From the NCBI RefSeq assembly GCF_008016455.1, contig NZ_SAXU01000001.1, positions 1,426,001 through 1,490,000 on the forward strand: a stretch of DNA of 64,000 nt, given 5' to 3'. The number at the start of each line of letters is the position of its first letter. Within the stretch, counting starts at the first letter, position 1. This document shows positions 34,910 through 43,998 of the stretch, piece by piece. The position numbers and the translations under genes are program-made. The notes beneath the pieces were generated by a model. It was not told where the DNA came from and searched no databases. It was given only the letters and a program-made list of their open reading frames with translations. The stretch is from Brachyspira aalborgi (GTDB lineage Bacteria; Spirochaetota; Brachyspiria; Brachyspirales; Brachyspiraceae).

Positions 34910-37063
34910 ATGATTTTAAAATTAAATAACTTCGGAAAATTTAAAAATAAATCTTTTGAAATATCTAACGGAATTACTTTATTTTACGGAGAAAACGAAT
35001 CGGGAAAAACTACAATATTTGATTCTCTTATGATTTTATTTTCAGAAAGCAAAAGAGTGAGCGTATTTTTTAAACAAATGAAATCAAGATACGGAAACGA
35101 TATAGATATAGATTTTGAGCCTAAAATTCCCGAACATTTGAAAATGCATCCTCAATCTTATAATAATTTATACGCAATAAGGCAAAGCGAAATAATATTT
35201 GAAATGTCGGACAGCAAAAAAGATTCTAAAGATTGGGAAAGCGAAATTAAGAAAAAATTATTCTCTTCGGATATCGATATTGGAAAAATGGTTTCTGAAA
35301 TAAAAGCGGAATATTCAAGCAAAGCTCAAAATTCTATTTTATATAAAATAAATATTTTAGAAAACGAGAAAATTGAAATCGATAAAATATTAAATAATTT
35401 GTATGATAAAATCAATAATTCTACAAATAAGAAAGACAATTTAAAAGAGTTTAAAGAAAATATATTTTTGCATGAAAATATCTTAAAAGAAAAAATTGAA
35501 GAGAGAGAAAAATTATATTCTTTAATGAAATCAAAAAAAGAAGCGGAAACAAAAAGTATAAAACTTAATCTATTAAAACAAATAAACGATTTTAATAAAG
35601 CGGACGAATTTTTAAGCAAGAATATAATTTATAAAGATGATTATTCCAAAGAAATAAACGGAAGAACAAAAAAAATTGAAGATATAAAAATGAATATAAC
35701 TTTTTTAAAAGGAAAAATTGAAGCTTTGAAAAAATCTTTTGTAGAAGAAAAAAATAAAACAGATTATGATAGCGTAAAAAAAAGAATAGAAAACGGAATA
35801 AATAAAATTGAAGATTTAACTAAAAAAAATAATAAAGCGCCAAAAATAATATTTTTTATCGCCGTAGCTTTTATATCTTCTTTTCTTGCTTTATATTTTA
35901 AAAATCCTTTATTTCTTACTATTATAATTCCCGCGATTCCTTTTATGTTTATAAAAGAAAATAAAAATTCTAAAATTATAAAAGATATATTGGAAAGTTT
36001 GCCCGAATTAGATATTAAAGAAACCGATATTTTTATTTTTAAAGATTTGCTCAATAAAGAACTTGCTAAAATAGAAATTATAATGACAAATAACGATAAT
36101 GAAGAAATTGAAAATTATAATGCAGATTTGGAGAAAAGCCTAAAAGAATTAAAAAATGAAAATAATTTATTAAATCAAATTTTTGAAAAATTAAAAGTAA
36201 AAGATAAAGAAGAATATTATAATATAAAAAATAATTATGATTTATTATTAAAACAAAACGAAGAAAATTATAAAAAGTTAATGATTGAAGTTAAAAAATT
36301 GGGACTTAAAAATATAGAGACGCTTGAAATTGATTGCATAAGAATACTTAAAGAGCTTGACGAGAAAGGAGTTAATCCAAATGATTATAACGAAATGGAA
36401 ATAAAAAAAATTGAAAATAATTTAAAAGATTTAGAAAGCGAAATAAATATTCTCAAAGAAGAGATAAATAAAATAAAAAATAATATTTCGTATATTGAAG
36501 GCGAGCTTAATAATTCTAAAAATATTCATGCCGATTTAATCAACTTTGAAAGCAAATTATCTCAAATAAAAGAGAATATAATTAATTTAAATAAAAGAAG
36601 AAAGGCTTTAAAACTTTTGGAAGAAATGCTTTTTAGCATAAATAAAAAAAATGACGATATATTTCAATCTCTCTCAAAAGAAGCGAGAATTTTATATAAT
36701 CATATTACGGGAAAAAATTTATCTGACGAAGGAATAATAATGTCGGGATTCGATAAAGATAAAATTATGGTTGCGGATAAACAAAATAAAATTAGAAATG
36801 TAGAGTTTTTATCTTCCGCAACAAGAGACGCAGTTTATATAGCTATGCGACTTTCTATATTAACTAAAATACATCAAGCGGGAAGATTAATTTTATTAGA
36901 CGACCCTTTTATAACTTTCGACAATAACAGAACGAAAGAGGCTTTATCTTTTATAAAAGAATATTCTAAAAATTATAATATTCCCGTAGTGATTTTTACG
37001 AAGGATACTTTTACAAGAGATTTTATGTCGGAATATAAAGATATTATTATCTATGAGCTTTAA
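34910..37063 (+). CDS. SMC-like AAA ATPase, YhaN type
   Basis: 717 residues: Walker A GENESGKTT near the N terminus (about residues 25-33), long coiled coil, a hydrophobic double segment at about 305-345 (IIFFIAVAFISSFLALYF and FLTIIIPAIPFMFI), more coiled coil, and Walker B LLDDPFITFDN near the end. The split-ATPase architecture is SbcC/RecN-like; the membrane hairpin in the middle of the coil matches YhaN. It is the ATPase partner of the upstream phosphoesterase. Substrate and role are inferred. Confidence 0.8.
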   Translation: MILKLNNFGKFKNKSFEISNGITLFYGENESGKTTIFDSLMILFSESKRVSVFFKQMKSRYGNDIDIDFEPKIPEHLKMHPQSYNNLYAIRQSEIIFEMSDSKKDSKDWESEIKKKLFSSDIDIGKMVSEIKAEYSSKAQNSILYKINILENEKIEIDKILNNLYDKINNSTNKKDNLKEFKENIFLHENILKEKIEEREKLYSLMKSKKEAETKSIKLNLLKQINDFNKADEFLSKNIIYKDDYSKEINGRTKKIEDIKMNITFLKGKIEALKKSFVEEKNKTDYDSVKKRIENGINKIEDLTKKNNKAPKIIFFIAVAFISSFLALYFKNPLFLTIIIPAIPFMFIKENKNSKIIKDILESLPELDIKETDIFIFKDLLNKELAKIEIIMTNNDNEEIENYNADLEKSLKELKNENNLLNQIFEKLKVKDKEEYYNIKNNYDLLLKQNEENYKKLMIEVKKLGLKNIETLEIDCIRILKELDEKGVNPNDYNEMEIKKIENNLKDLESEINILKEEINKIKNNISYIEGELNNSKNIHADLINFESKLSQIKENIINLNKRRKALKLLEEMLFSINKKNDDIFQSLSKEARILYNHITGKNLSDEGIIMSGFDKDKIMVADKQNKIRNVEFLSSATRDAVYIAMRLSILTKIHQAGRLILLDDPFITFDNNRTKEALSFIKEYSKNYNIPVVIFTKDTFTRDFMSEYKDIIIYEL

Positions 37064-37282
37064 TAAAAATATTGTTTTTAGTATAATTTTGAATTTGTTA
37101 ATTTTATTTAATTTTCTTATCTTTGCGAGGCTATTTATAACCGAAGCAATACAAAATAAACAAAATATTTAAATAAAAAATCTATAGTGTTAAACCCAAT
37201 AGCTTTTTACAAACTTAAAACTTGAAAATATATTTTAAAAGATATAAAATATACGAAAATAAATTTTAATTAGGATATTAAT

Positions 37283-38734
37283 ATGGAATATGAAGCAGTC
37301 ATAGGATTAGAAGTGCATGTTCAACTTAATACAAAAACAAAGGCTTTTTGTTCATGCCCAAATACTTTCGGAGCGCCTGCAAATACTTTAACTTGCCCAA
37401 GATGTCAAGCGCATCCAGGAACTTTGCCTATAGTAAATAAAGAGATGGTTCATAAAACTATAAAAGCGGGAATTGCCACAAATTGCGCTATTCAAAAAGT
37501 AAGTCGATTTGCAAGAAAGCATTATTTTTATCCAGATTTGCCTTCGTATTATCAAATCACTCAAATGGACGAGCCAATTTGTAAAGAAGGACATATTGAT
37601 ATAACCGTTTTAAATGAAGACGGTTCTTCGTATAATAAAAGCGTTAGAATAAATAGAATTCATATGGAAGAAGACGCGGGAAAATTAGTTCATGACGATA
37701 CGGGCAGACCTTTAAGTTATGTCGATTTGAATCGCGCGGGTTGTTGTTTGATAGAATGCGTAAGCGAACCCGATATTTCTACGGGAGAAGAAGCTTATCA
37801 ATATTTAACAGAATTAAAAAAGATTCTTAAATATATAAATGTTTCGGATTGCAATATGGAAGAAGGTTCTCTTCGTTGCGACGCTAATGTTTCTATAAGA
37901 CCGAAAGGAAGTAAAGAGTTGGGCGTTAAAACAGAAGTAAAAAATATGAATAGTTTTAGAAATGTTCGCCTTGCAATAGATTATGAAATTAAAAGACAGA
38001 TAAAGGCTTTAAATAACGGAGAGAAAATTTTACAAGAGACGAGACTTTATGATGCAAAAGAAAATAACACTAAAGGCATGCGTTCAAAAGAAGGCGCTGC
38101 GGATTATAGATATTTTCCAGACCCAGATATTCCCGTTTTAATTCTTAAAGAAGAAGAAATTGAAAGCGCAAGAAAAGAACTTCCAGAACTTCCGCAGAAA
38201 AAAAGAGATAGATTAAAAAAAGATTATGATTTGCCAGACCAAGATATAATCGTTTTAACCGAAGAGCCAGAACTTGCCGATTATTACGAGGCTGCGGTTA
38301 AATCTTATCCTAAACAACCTAAAAAAATAAGCAATTGGATAATGGTTGAAGTAAACGCGTATTTAAATAAAAAACTTCAAACGATAAAAGATTTTAAACC
38401 TAAACCAGAACATATAGCCGAAATTTTTAAATTAATAGACGAAGGAACTATAAGCGGAAAAATAGCGAAAGAAATTTTTGAAGATATGTGTGAAACGGGA
38501 GAATCGCCTTCCGCAATAATCGATAAAAAAGGTTTAAAACAAATGAGCGATACGGGAGAGCTTGAAAGCATAATAAGAAAAGTGCTTGAAGATAATCCAA
38601 AATCGGTTGCCGACTTCAAAGCGGGAAAAGAAAAATCATTTGGTTTTTTAGTCGGACAAACAATGAAAGCGACTAAAGGACAAGGAAATCCGAAACTTGT
38701 TAATGAAGTTTTAAGAAAGATTTTAGGCGAATAA
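37283..38734 (+). CDS. gatB: Asp-tRNA(Asn)/Glu-tRNA(Gln) amidotransferase subunit B
   Basis: 483 residues, GatB-typical: EAVIGLEVHVQL at the start, CPRCQAHPG (zinc-binding Cys), DLNRAGCCLIE, EGSLRCDANVS, and the C-terminal YqeY-like tail domain ending AKEIFEDM. Binds misacylated tRNA and activates it for amidation with ammonia made by GatA. gatA lies 2 kb downstream on the same strand; gatC is not in the window. The tRNA-Gln encoded at 11.1 kb is a natural substrate. Confidence 0.96.
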   Translation: MEYEAVIGLEVHVQLNTKTKAFCSCPNTFGAPANTLTCPRCQAHPGTLPIVNKEMVHKTIKAGIATNCAIQKVSRFARKHYFYPDLPSYYQITQMDEPICKEGHIDITVLNEDGSSYNKSVRINRIHMEEDAGKLVHDDTGRPLSYVDLNRAGCCLIECVSEPDISTGEEAYQYLTELKKILKYINVSDCNMEEGSLRCDANVSIRPKGSKELGVKTEVKNMNSFRNVRLAIDYEIKRQIKALNNGEKILQETRLYDAKENNTKGMRSKEGAADYRYFPDPDIPVLILKEEEIESARKELPELPQKKRDRLKKDYDLPDQDIIVLTEEPELADYYEAAVKSYPKQPKKISNWIMVEVNAYLNKKLQTIKDFKPKPEHIAEIFKLIDEGTISGKIAKEIFEDMCETGESPSAIIDKKGLKQMSDTGELESIIRKVLEDNPKSVADFKAGKEKSFGFLVGQTMKATKGQGNPKLVNEVLRKILGE

Positions 38735-38789
38735 AATTATAAAAAATCTAATAATTAAAATAAATAAAATTACATGCGGGGGGAACGCT

Positions 38790-39704
38790 ATGGCTTTTCC
38801 TAAACTTAACGATTTTTATAATCCTATTTTAGAATATTTTTATAATCAAAAGGAAATGGTAAAACATATTAATAATGAGGAATTAAGAAATTCTTTAATA
38901 AATAAATTTAATCTTACAAAAGAAGAAACGGAATTAAAAATTAGAAGTGGACATACAAAGTTTGGTTCTCGAATAGCTTGGAGTATAACGCACTTATGCA
39001 AGGCTGGATTATTGGAAAGACCCGAAAGAGGATTTATTCAAATAACCGAAGAAGGTAAAAGGATTATAGACGATAAAATAGAAATAACAATCACTTATTT
39101 AAAAAATAATTATCCTGAATTTAAAGAATTTCAAACTCCTAATAAAAAAGATAGTGCTTCCGATGTTTCTGACGAAGACGATATTACGGAAATTGAAGAA
39201 GTTACAAACGAATTATATTCTAAAGTTGACGATTACTACGAATTAATTGAAGATTTAATACTAAATAAATTATTTGAAATGGCTCAAGATAGCACCACGA
39301 AAGAAAAAGGAGATATTCTTGAAAATATATCAGTAAAATTATTTTCAAAAATGGGATATTACGATGTCAAAAAAAGAGGCGGAACGGGAGACGGAGGAAT
39401 TGACGGAGATTTTGCAATTGATAAATTCGGTTTGGAGAGAGTGGCTTTTCAATGCAAATTTTTTCTTGACGGAAATCATGTGACTTCAAAAGATATAGAC
39501 GTTTTTGCTGGTTCTTTAAGCAAATTAGGTTATCAAAAAGGCGTATTTATAACAACAAGCAAATTTACAAAATCATCCGAACATAAAAATATTACTTTTA
39601 TAGACGGTAGAAAATTAGCTAAACTTATGAGAGAAAATAAAGTTTTATGTTATGTAAAAGATACTTATAACGAATATATTATAGACGACAATATTGACAA
39701 TTAA
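38790..39704 (+). CDS. mrr: Mrr-type restriction endonuclease
   Basis: 304 residues: an N-terminal Mrr winged-helix domain (SRIAWSITHLCKAGLLERPERG) and a C-terminal nuclease with the PD-(D/E)xK signature GDGGIDGDF...VAFQCKFF (about residues 208-230). Mrr enzymes cut methylated DNA (type IV restriction). Its SD contains GGGGGGA, unusual for this genome. It sits between gatB and gatA, interrupting an otherwise typical gat arrangement, which suggests an insertion of a defence gene. Confidence 0.85.
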   Translation: MAFPKLNDFYNPILEYFYNQKEMVKHINNEELRNSLINKFNLTKEETELKIRSGHTKFGSRIAWSITHLCKAGLLERPERGFIQITEEGKRIIDDKIEITITYLKNNYPEFKEFQTPNKKDSASDVSDEDDITEIEEVTNELYSKVDDYYELIEDLILNKLFEMAQDSTTKEKGDILENISVKLFSKMGYYDVKKRGGTGDGGIDGDFAIDKFGLERVAFQCKFFLDGNHVTSKDIDVFAGSLSKLGYQKGVFITTSKFTKSSEHKNITFIDGRKLAKLMRENKVLCYVKDTYNEYIIDDNIDN

Positions 39705-39741
39705 AATTTGTAATTTTTTTTATTAAGTAAACATAATTAAT

Positions 39742-39769
39742 TTGATTTAATTTTTTAATATTGTATAAT
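39742..39769 (+). promoter_or_regulatory. Promoter of the secreted-protein gene
   Basis: TTGATT (39742-39747), a 16-base spacer and a perfect TATAAT (39764-39769), about 42 bases before the ATG at 39812. Confidence 0.55.
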
Positions 39770-39811
39770 ATAACAATAAAAATCTTAGAGAAAAAATGGA
39801 GAACAATTAAA

Positions 39812-40681
39812 ATGAAAAAATTACTAATGTTATTTTTATTAACTGCAATTTCAGTTTACGGTTATGAGGCGATTCCTTATATGTTTAACAATTTAATTCC
39901 TTATGGAATATCGCCAGACGAAGTAAATCAAATACTTGTAGAATCTAATTTTGCTTCTTCTGAAGGCGAAGTTGTAAGCGGAAGTTTTTATGTGTCTACG
40001 AGTCCAGACCCAGATTTGGTATGGTATAATCCGCAAACTGTAAAATGGGTAAATATAAAGTTTACCACTAATGAGGTTTCCGACTTATTTAAAAGAGATT
40101 CAAATCTTTTATATTTTAGTTATCAAACCGAAGACGAATTTAAATGCATAGTTGTTAATTCTGACAATATAAGCGAAGATGCAAGTCCTGTGGGAGCTGA
40201 AACAAAATGGTCTTATAAATTCTTTTTCCATAACGACAAATTATTTGCAGTTAGCTCTCGTTATGAAGGCGATTATAAAGTTGAAGAATATAAAAATAGA
40301 AATCCTCAAAATCAATACGCTCACCCTGGTTATATAATGTCAAGCGGATTATTTCAAAGAACTTTAGAAGGTTTTCAATCAAAATTTGGCGGATTTCATA
40401 ATAAGAGAATTATAACTCTTGATAATTTTGCTTCTATGAATTATGGAAATTATGGAAATAAAGCGGCTAATACTTCTTTATCGGTTTATTATGCAAGCTA
40501 TAACGGAAGGAAAATTAACTTTTTAGCTTCTTATGTGGATAATTTTAGAATTACGCCTTTATATTATAGATTTCAAAATAGAACTTACGAAAATTATTTT
40601 GATGTAGCCGATATTCCCGTAGAAATACAATCTAATATTGAAATTAATAAAACGGAAGAGGAAGAAGAAGATTCTCAATAA
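39812..40681 (+). CDS. Secreted protein of unknown function
   Basis: About 289 residues from the chosen start at 39812, where MKKLLMLFLLTAISVYGYEA forms a classic Sec signal peptide; the open frame starts earlier (39761) but that part lacks one. GGAGAA 9 bases upstream supports this start. The mature protein is rich in Tyr/Phe/Asn and ends in an acidic tail (EEEEED). No family recognised. Its terminator lies just downstream. Confidence 0.75.
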   Translation: MKKLLMLFLLTAISVYGYEAIPYMFNNLIPYGISPDEVNQILVESNFASSEGEVVSGSFYVSTSPDPDLVWYNPQTVKWVNIKFTTNEVSDLFKRDSNLLYFSYQTEDEFKCIVVNSDNISEDASPVGAETKWSYKFFFHNDKLFAVSSRYEGDYKVEEYKNRNPQNQYAHPGYIMSSGLFQRTLEGFQSKFGGFHNKRIITLDNFASMNYGNYGNKAANTSLSVYYASYNGRKINFLASYVDNFRITPLYYRFQNRTYENYFDVADIPVEIQSNIEINKTEEEEEDSQ

Positions 40682-40702
40682 TATTTAATAATAAAATATT
40701 TT

Positions 40703-40735
40703 AAGGAGATTGTTTTATGCAGTCTCCTTTTATTT
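40703..40735 (+). terminator. Rho-independent terminator
   Basis: A 10-bp stem with one G-U (AAGGAGATTG at 40703-40712 with CAGTCTCCTT at 40720-40729), a 7-base loop and a T-rich tail, 20 bases past the secreted-protein stop. It separates that gene from gatA. Confidence 0.75.
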
Positions 40736-40822
40736 TGCAAAAAATCTTTATTTATTATATAATTATTTTAATAAAAATCAGAAATTATAAAATAAAATTA
40801 TGTTTTAAATAGAGGTTTCATT

Positions 40823-42274
40823 ATGGATTTAAGCGAATTAACTATAATACAAATCAGAGAAAAATTAAAAAATAAAGAAGTAAACGCCGTTGATTTGACT
40901 TCTTCGATTATACAAAAAATAGAAGAAGACGATAAAAGAGAAGATAAAATTAACGCTTATTTAGAAATTTTTAAAGAAGACGCTTTAGAACAGGCTAAAA
41001 AATCTCAAGAAAGAATAGATAAGGGAGAAGATTTGCCTCTTTTGGGCGTTCCTTTATGCATAAAAGATAATTTATGTTATAAAAATCATACAATGACGGC
41101 TGCATCAAAAATGCTTGAAGGTTATAAAGCGCCTTATACAGCGCCAACAGTTCAAAGATTGATAGACAATGGAGCTATAATATTAGGCAGAACTAATATG
41201 GACGAATTCGCTATGGGTGGCACTACAGAAACCTCAAATTACGGAATAACGAGAAATCCAAGAAATAGAAAATATGTTCCTGGCGGTTCTTCGGGCGGTT
41301 CGGCTTCTGCGGTTGCCGTGAATTTTTCTTTTGGAGCGCTTGGCAGCGATACGGGAGGCTCAATAAGACAACCCGCTTCATTTTGCGGAATCGTGGGAGT
41401 AAAACCGACTTACGGAAGAGTGCCAAGATTAGGATGCATAGCTATGGCGAGTAGTTTAGACCAAGTTGGACCATTAACTAAAGATGTGAAAGACGCCGCT
41501 TTAATGACAAAAATTATAGCGGGATTCGATTCAAAAGAATCGACTACTCTTAATATTCCCGTTTATGATTATCCTTCTTTTTTGGACGGAAATATTAAAG
41601 GAATGAAAATCGGACTTGCAAAAGAATATTATGAAACAGATTTAATCAACGCCGATGTCAGAGAAAATATAATGAAAGCGATAGAAAATTTAAAATCTAA
41701 AGGAGCTGAAGTTATAGATATATCTTTGCCAAATGCAAAATACGGTTCAAGAGTTTATACTGCAGTTATGGCGGTTGAAGTTGCAAGCAATATGGGAAGA
41801 TATGACGGAATAAGATACGGATATCATCCTAAAGGCGATTTTAATTTAGACGAATACTATTACACTTCAAGAAGCGTGGGACTTGCATTTGAAACGAGAG
41901 CGAGAATATTATTCGGCACTTTAATAACGGGAAAAAGATTTTTCTATACTCATTATCAACATGCTTTGAAAGTTAGAAAACTTATGCAAATAGATTTTGA
42001 CAACGCTTTTAAGAAAGTCGATATAATAATATCTCCATCCTCTCCCGTAACGGCGGGACTTTTAGGCTCAAGAGATAAAACCGACAGCGCTTTAAGTTTT
42101 TTGGCGGATAGTTATACTTCAAATATAAATTTAGTCGGGCTTCCCGCTATGAGTGTTCCTTGCGGAGTCGATAAAAATAATATGCCGATTGGAATACAAT
42201 TTATAGCTAAACAATTTGACGAAGTTTCTATGTTCAAAATGGCTTATGCTCATGAATTAAATTATCAAAAATAA
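40823..42274 (+). CDS. gatA: Asp-tRNA(Asn)/Glu-tRNA(Gln) amidotransferase subunit A
   Basis: 483 residues with the amidase-signature triad: Lys in LCIKDNL, Ser in the GGSSGGSA loop, and the nucleophile Ser in GSDTGGSIRQPASFCG. Frees ammonia from glutamine for the GatB reaction. SD AGAGG precedes the ATG. The first GT-C-like gene begins 18 bases after its stop and may be co-transcribed. Confidence 0.96.
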   Translation: MDLSELTIIQIREKLKNKEVNAVDLTSSIIQKIEEDDKREDKINAYLEIFKEDALEQAKKSQERIDKGEDLPLLGVPLCIKDNLCYKNHTMTAASKMLEGYKAPYTAPTVQRLIDNGAIILGRTNMDEFAMGGTTETSNYGITRNPRNRKYVPGGSSGGSASAVAVNFSFGALGSDTGGSIRQPASFCGIVGVKPTYGRVPRLGCIAMASSLDQVGPLTKDVKDAALMTKIIAGFDSKESTTLNIPVYDYPSFLDGNIKGMKIGLAKEYYETDLINADVRENIMKAIENLKSKGAEVIDISLPNAKYGSRVYTAVMAVEVASNMGRYDGIRYGYHPKGDFNLDEYYYTSRSVGLAFETRARILFGTLITGKRFFYTHYQHALKVRKLMQIDFDNAFKKVDIIISPSSPVTAGLLGSRDKTDSALSFLADSYTSNINLVGLPAMSVPCGVDKNNMPIGIQFIAKQFDEVSMFKMAYAHELNYQK

Positions 42275-42292
42275 GTTAAAGCTTAAACTAAA

Positions 42293-43902
42293 ATGAATAA
42301 ACATTTAAATATAATATCAATAGCTTTAATAATTTTTTCTATAATTTGTTCGATTTATATTCAAAATTACGCTTTTAATAAAAGAGCTATACTTATAGAC
42401 CAAGTTCAACATTTTTACGACATGAAAAAATGGCTTGAAAGCGGAAAATTGCCGACAACGGGAGCGAGATTTATCGCTAGTCAAGTGATTAATGAAGAAT
42501 TTACTACTCCAAGAGTTCATGGGGGGACTATATATTTTATACTTTATTTTATAAAATGGCAAAAGAAAGTTTATTAGGAGCAAAAATTATTAATCTTATT
42601 TTCAATTTAATAATTATATCAATCTTTCTTTTTTGGTTTTATAAAAAATTTGGATTATTAATAACCTCGATTATCGCTCCTTTAATTTTATGCAACGGCT
42701 ATTTTGTTATGGCGACTACGGATTTTTGGAATCCTAACTTAACTTTGATTTTTAGCTTTCTCTTTTTTATATTTTTATTTGAGTATATAGGTTCTGAAAA
42801 CGAAAATATTATAAAACTTTCCGCCGTTATGATTTTTCCAATACTTGCAATAATGGAGCAAGGGCATTTTGTAACTTTTTTTTCTATGATTCCTACGGTT
42901 ATTGTCTATTTGATTATTAAGTTTAAACGTTCGATAAAATATATTTTGTTTTGGATATTTGGAGTTTTTATTTCGTTTTTGGAATATTTGCCTTATATAA
43001 TTTCGGAGTTAAGAAACGGATTTAATAATACGAATATGATTTTTTCGGTTAGTTCTGGGCTTTCTACTTTGCCTTTTCCTCAAATGCATGCGATATTTTT
43101 ATTTCCAACAAACGAGATGTCTGTATTTTATGGAAATAGCATATACGGTTCTATTAATTTTTGGCTTCAATATCCTCTTATGATATTAGGATTATTATTT
43201 TTATTTTCAAGCATTATATTTTCTTTTTACTGTATAATAAGAGTTTTTTATTTTGTTTTTAATAAGAAATATGAAGCTAAATCAAATATTGAAAAAACTT
43301 TAATAGAAATGTTAAAAATATTTTTAATTTTTATACCTACAACTATAATTATTAATATACTCGCTCGCTCAAAACATGGAACTTTCCATTATTTATATTC
43401 AGCTTTTTCTATTTCATATTTACCAATTATATTATTTTTATTTCAGAAAAAAGATAAATTTATTTTGAATAAAAAATTTTTCTATATATTTTCCGCTTGT
43501 ATATTTGTAAATATTTTTATTATGATATTACAACTTACGACTTATACTAAAAATTATGAAGTCCAAAGAAATGTCGAGGGCATGAAAACCGTTGCAAAAA
43601 CTTTAATAGAACATTCAAAAGGCGAAGAGATAAGCATTATAGGATTGTATGCGGACGATAATTATATGTATATGGATATTGCAATAGCTTATTTTCCAGA
43701 TATGGTTTGGAATCAAAATAATAATTCCACAAATTTATATTTAATTTTAGACAGAATAGGAACTTTATCGAGACCAAAATATACGATTTCAAGTTATATG
43801 GAATATTTAAATAAAAATGCAACTTTGCTCGGTGATAATGGGACTTTATTCGTTTATAAATATCATGGAAAAGAACCTTTGGAAATGCCAAAGAATAAAT
43901 AA
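42293..43902 (+). pseudogene. GT-C-like membrane protein, frame broken at a G6 tract
   Basis: Polytopic protein in two frames. The first runs from ATG 42293 (94 codons), with one membrane segment and DQVQHFYDMKKWLESGKLPT; the second continues from about 42527 to 43902 with 8 or more segments, ending MPKNK. The break is at a run of six G (42521-42526). One extra G gives a continuous 536-residue protein (VHGGDYIFYTLFYKMAKE...) that aligns with the next gene. The fold and the early Asp/His motif suggest a GT-C glycosyltransferase. It is either phase-off, a recent pseudogene, or a sequencing error. Confidence 0.75.
42521..42526 (+). repeat. G6 tract at the frame break
   Basis: Run of six G in otherwise very AT-rich coding sequence. 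G5 leads to an early stop, G6 gives the 94-codon product, and G7 restores the full frame. Confidence 0.8.
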
Positions 43903-43946
43903 TATTAAAATATGAAACTAATAATTTAAAAATCTACAAATAATAG

Positions 43947-43975
43947 TTGCAATATTATTATATTTAGTATATAAT
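43947..43975 (+). promoter_or_regulatory. Promoter of the second GT-C-like gene
   Basis: TTGCAA (43947-43952), a 17-base spacer and a perfect TATAAT (43970-43975), 24 bases before the ATG at 43999. It gives this gene transcription independent of its broken upstream paralogue. Confidence 0.55.
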
Positions 43976-43998
43976 TTAATTAAAAAGGTGTGAGAATC

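Noticed and set aside
39761-39811. Extra N-terminal residues of the secreted protein
   Set aside because: They overlap the -10 region and hide an otherwise perfect signal peptide starting at 39812.
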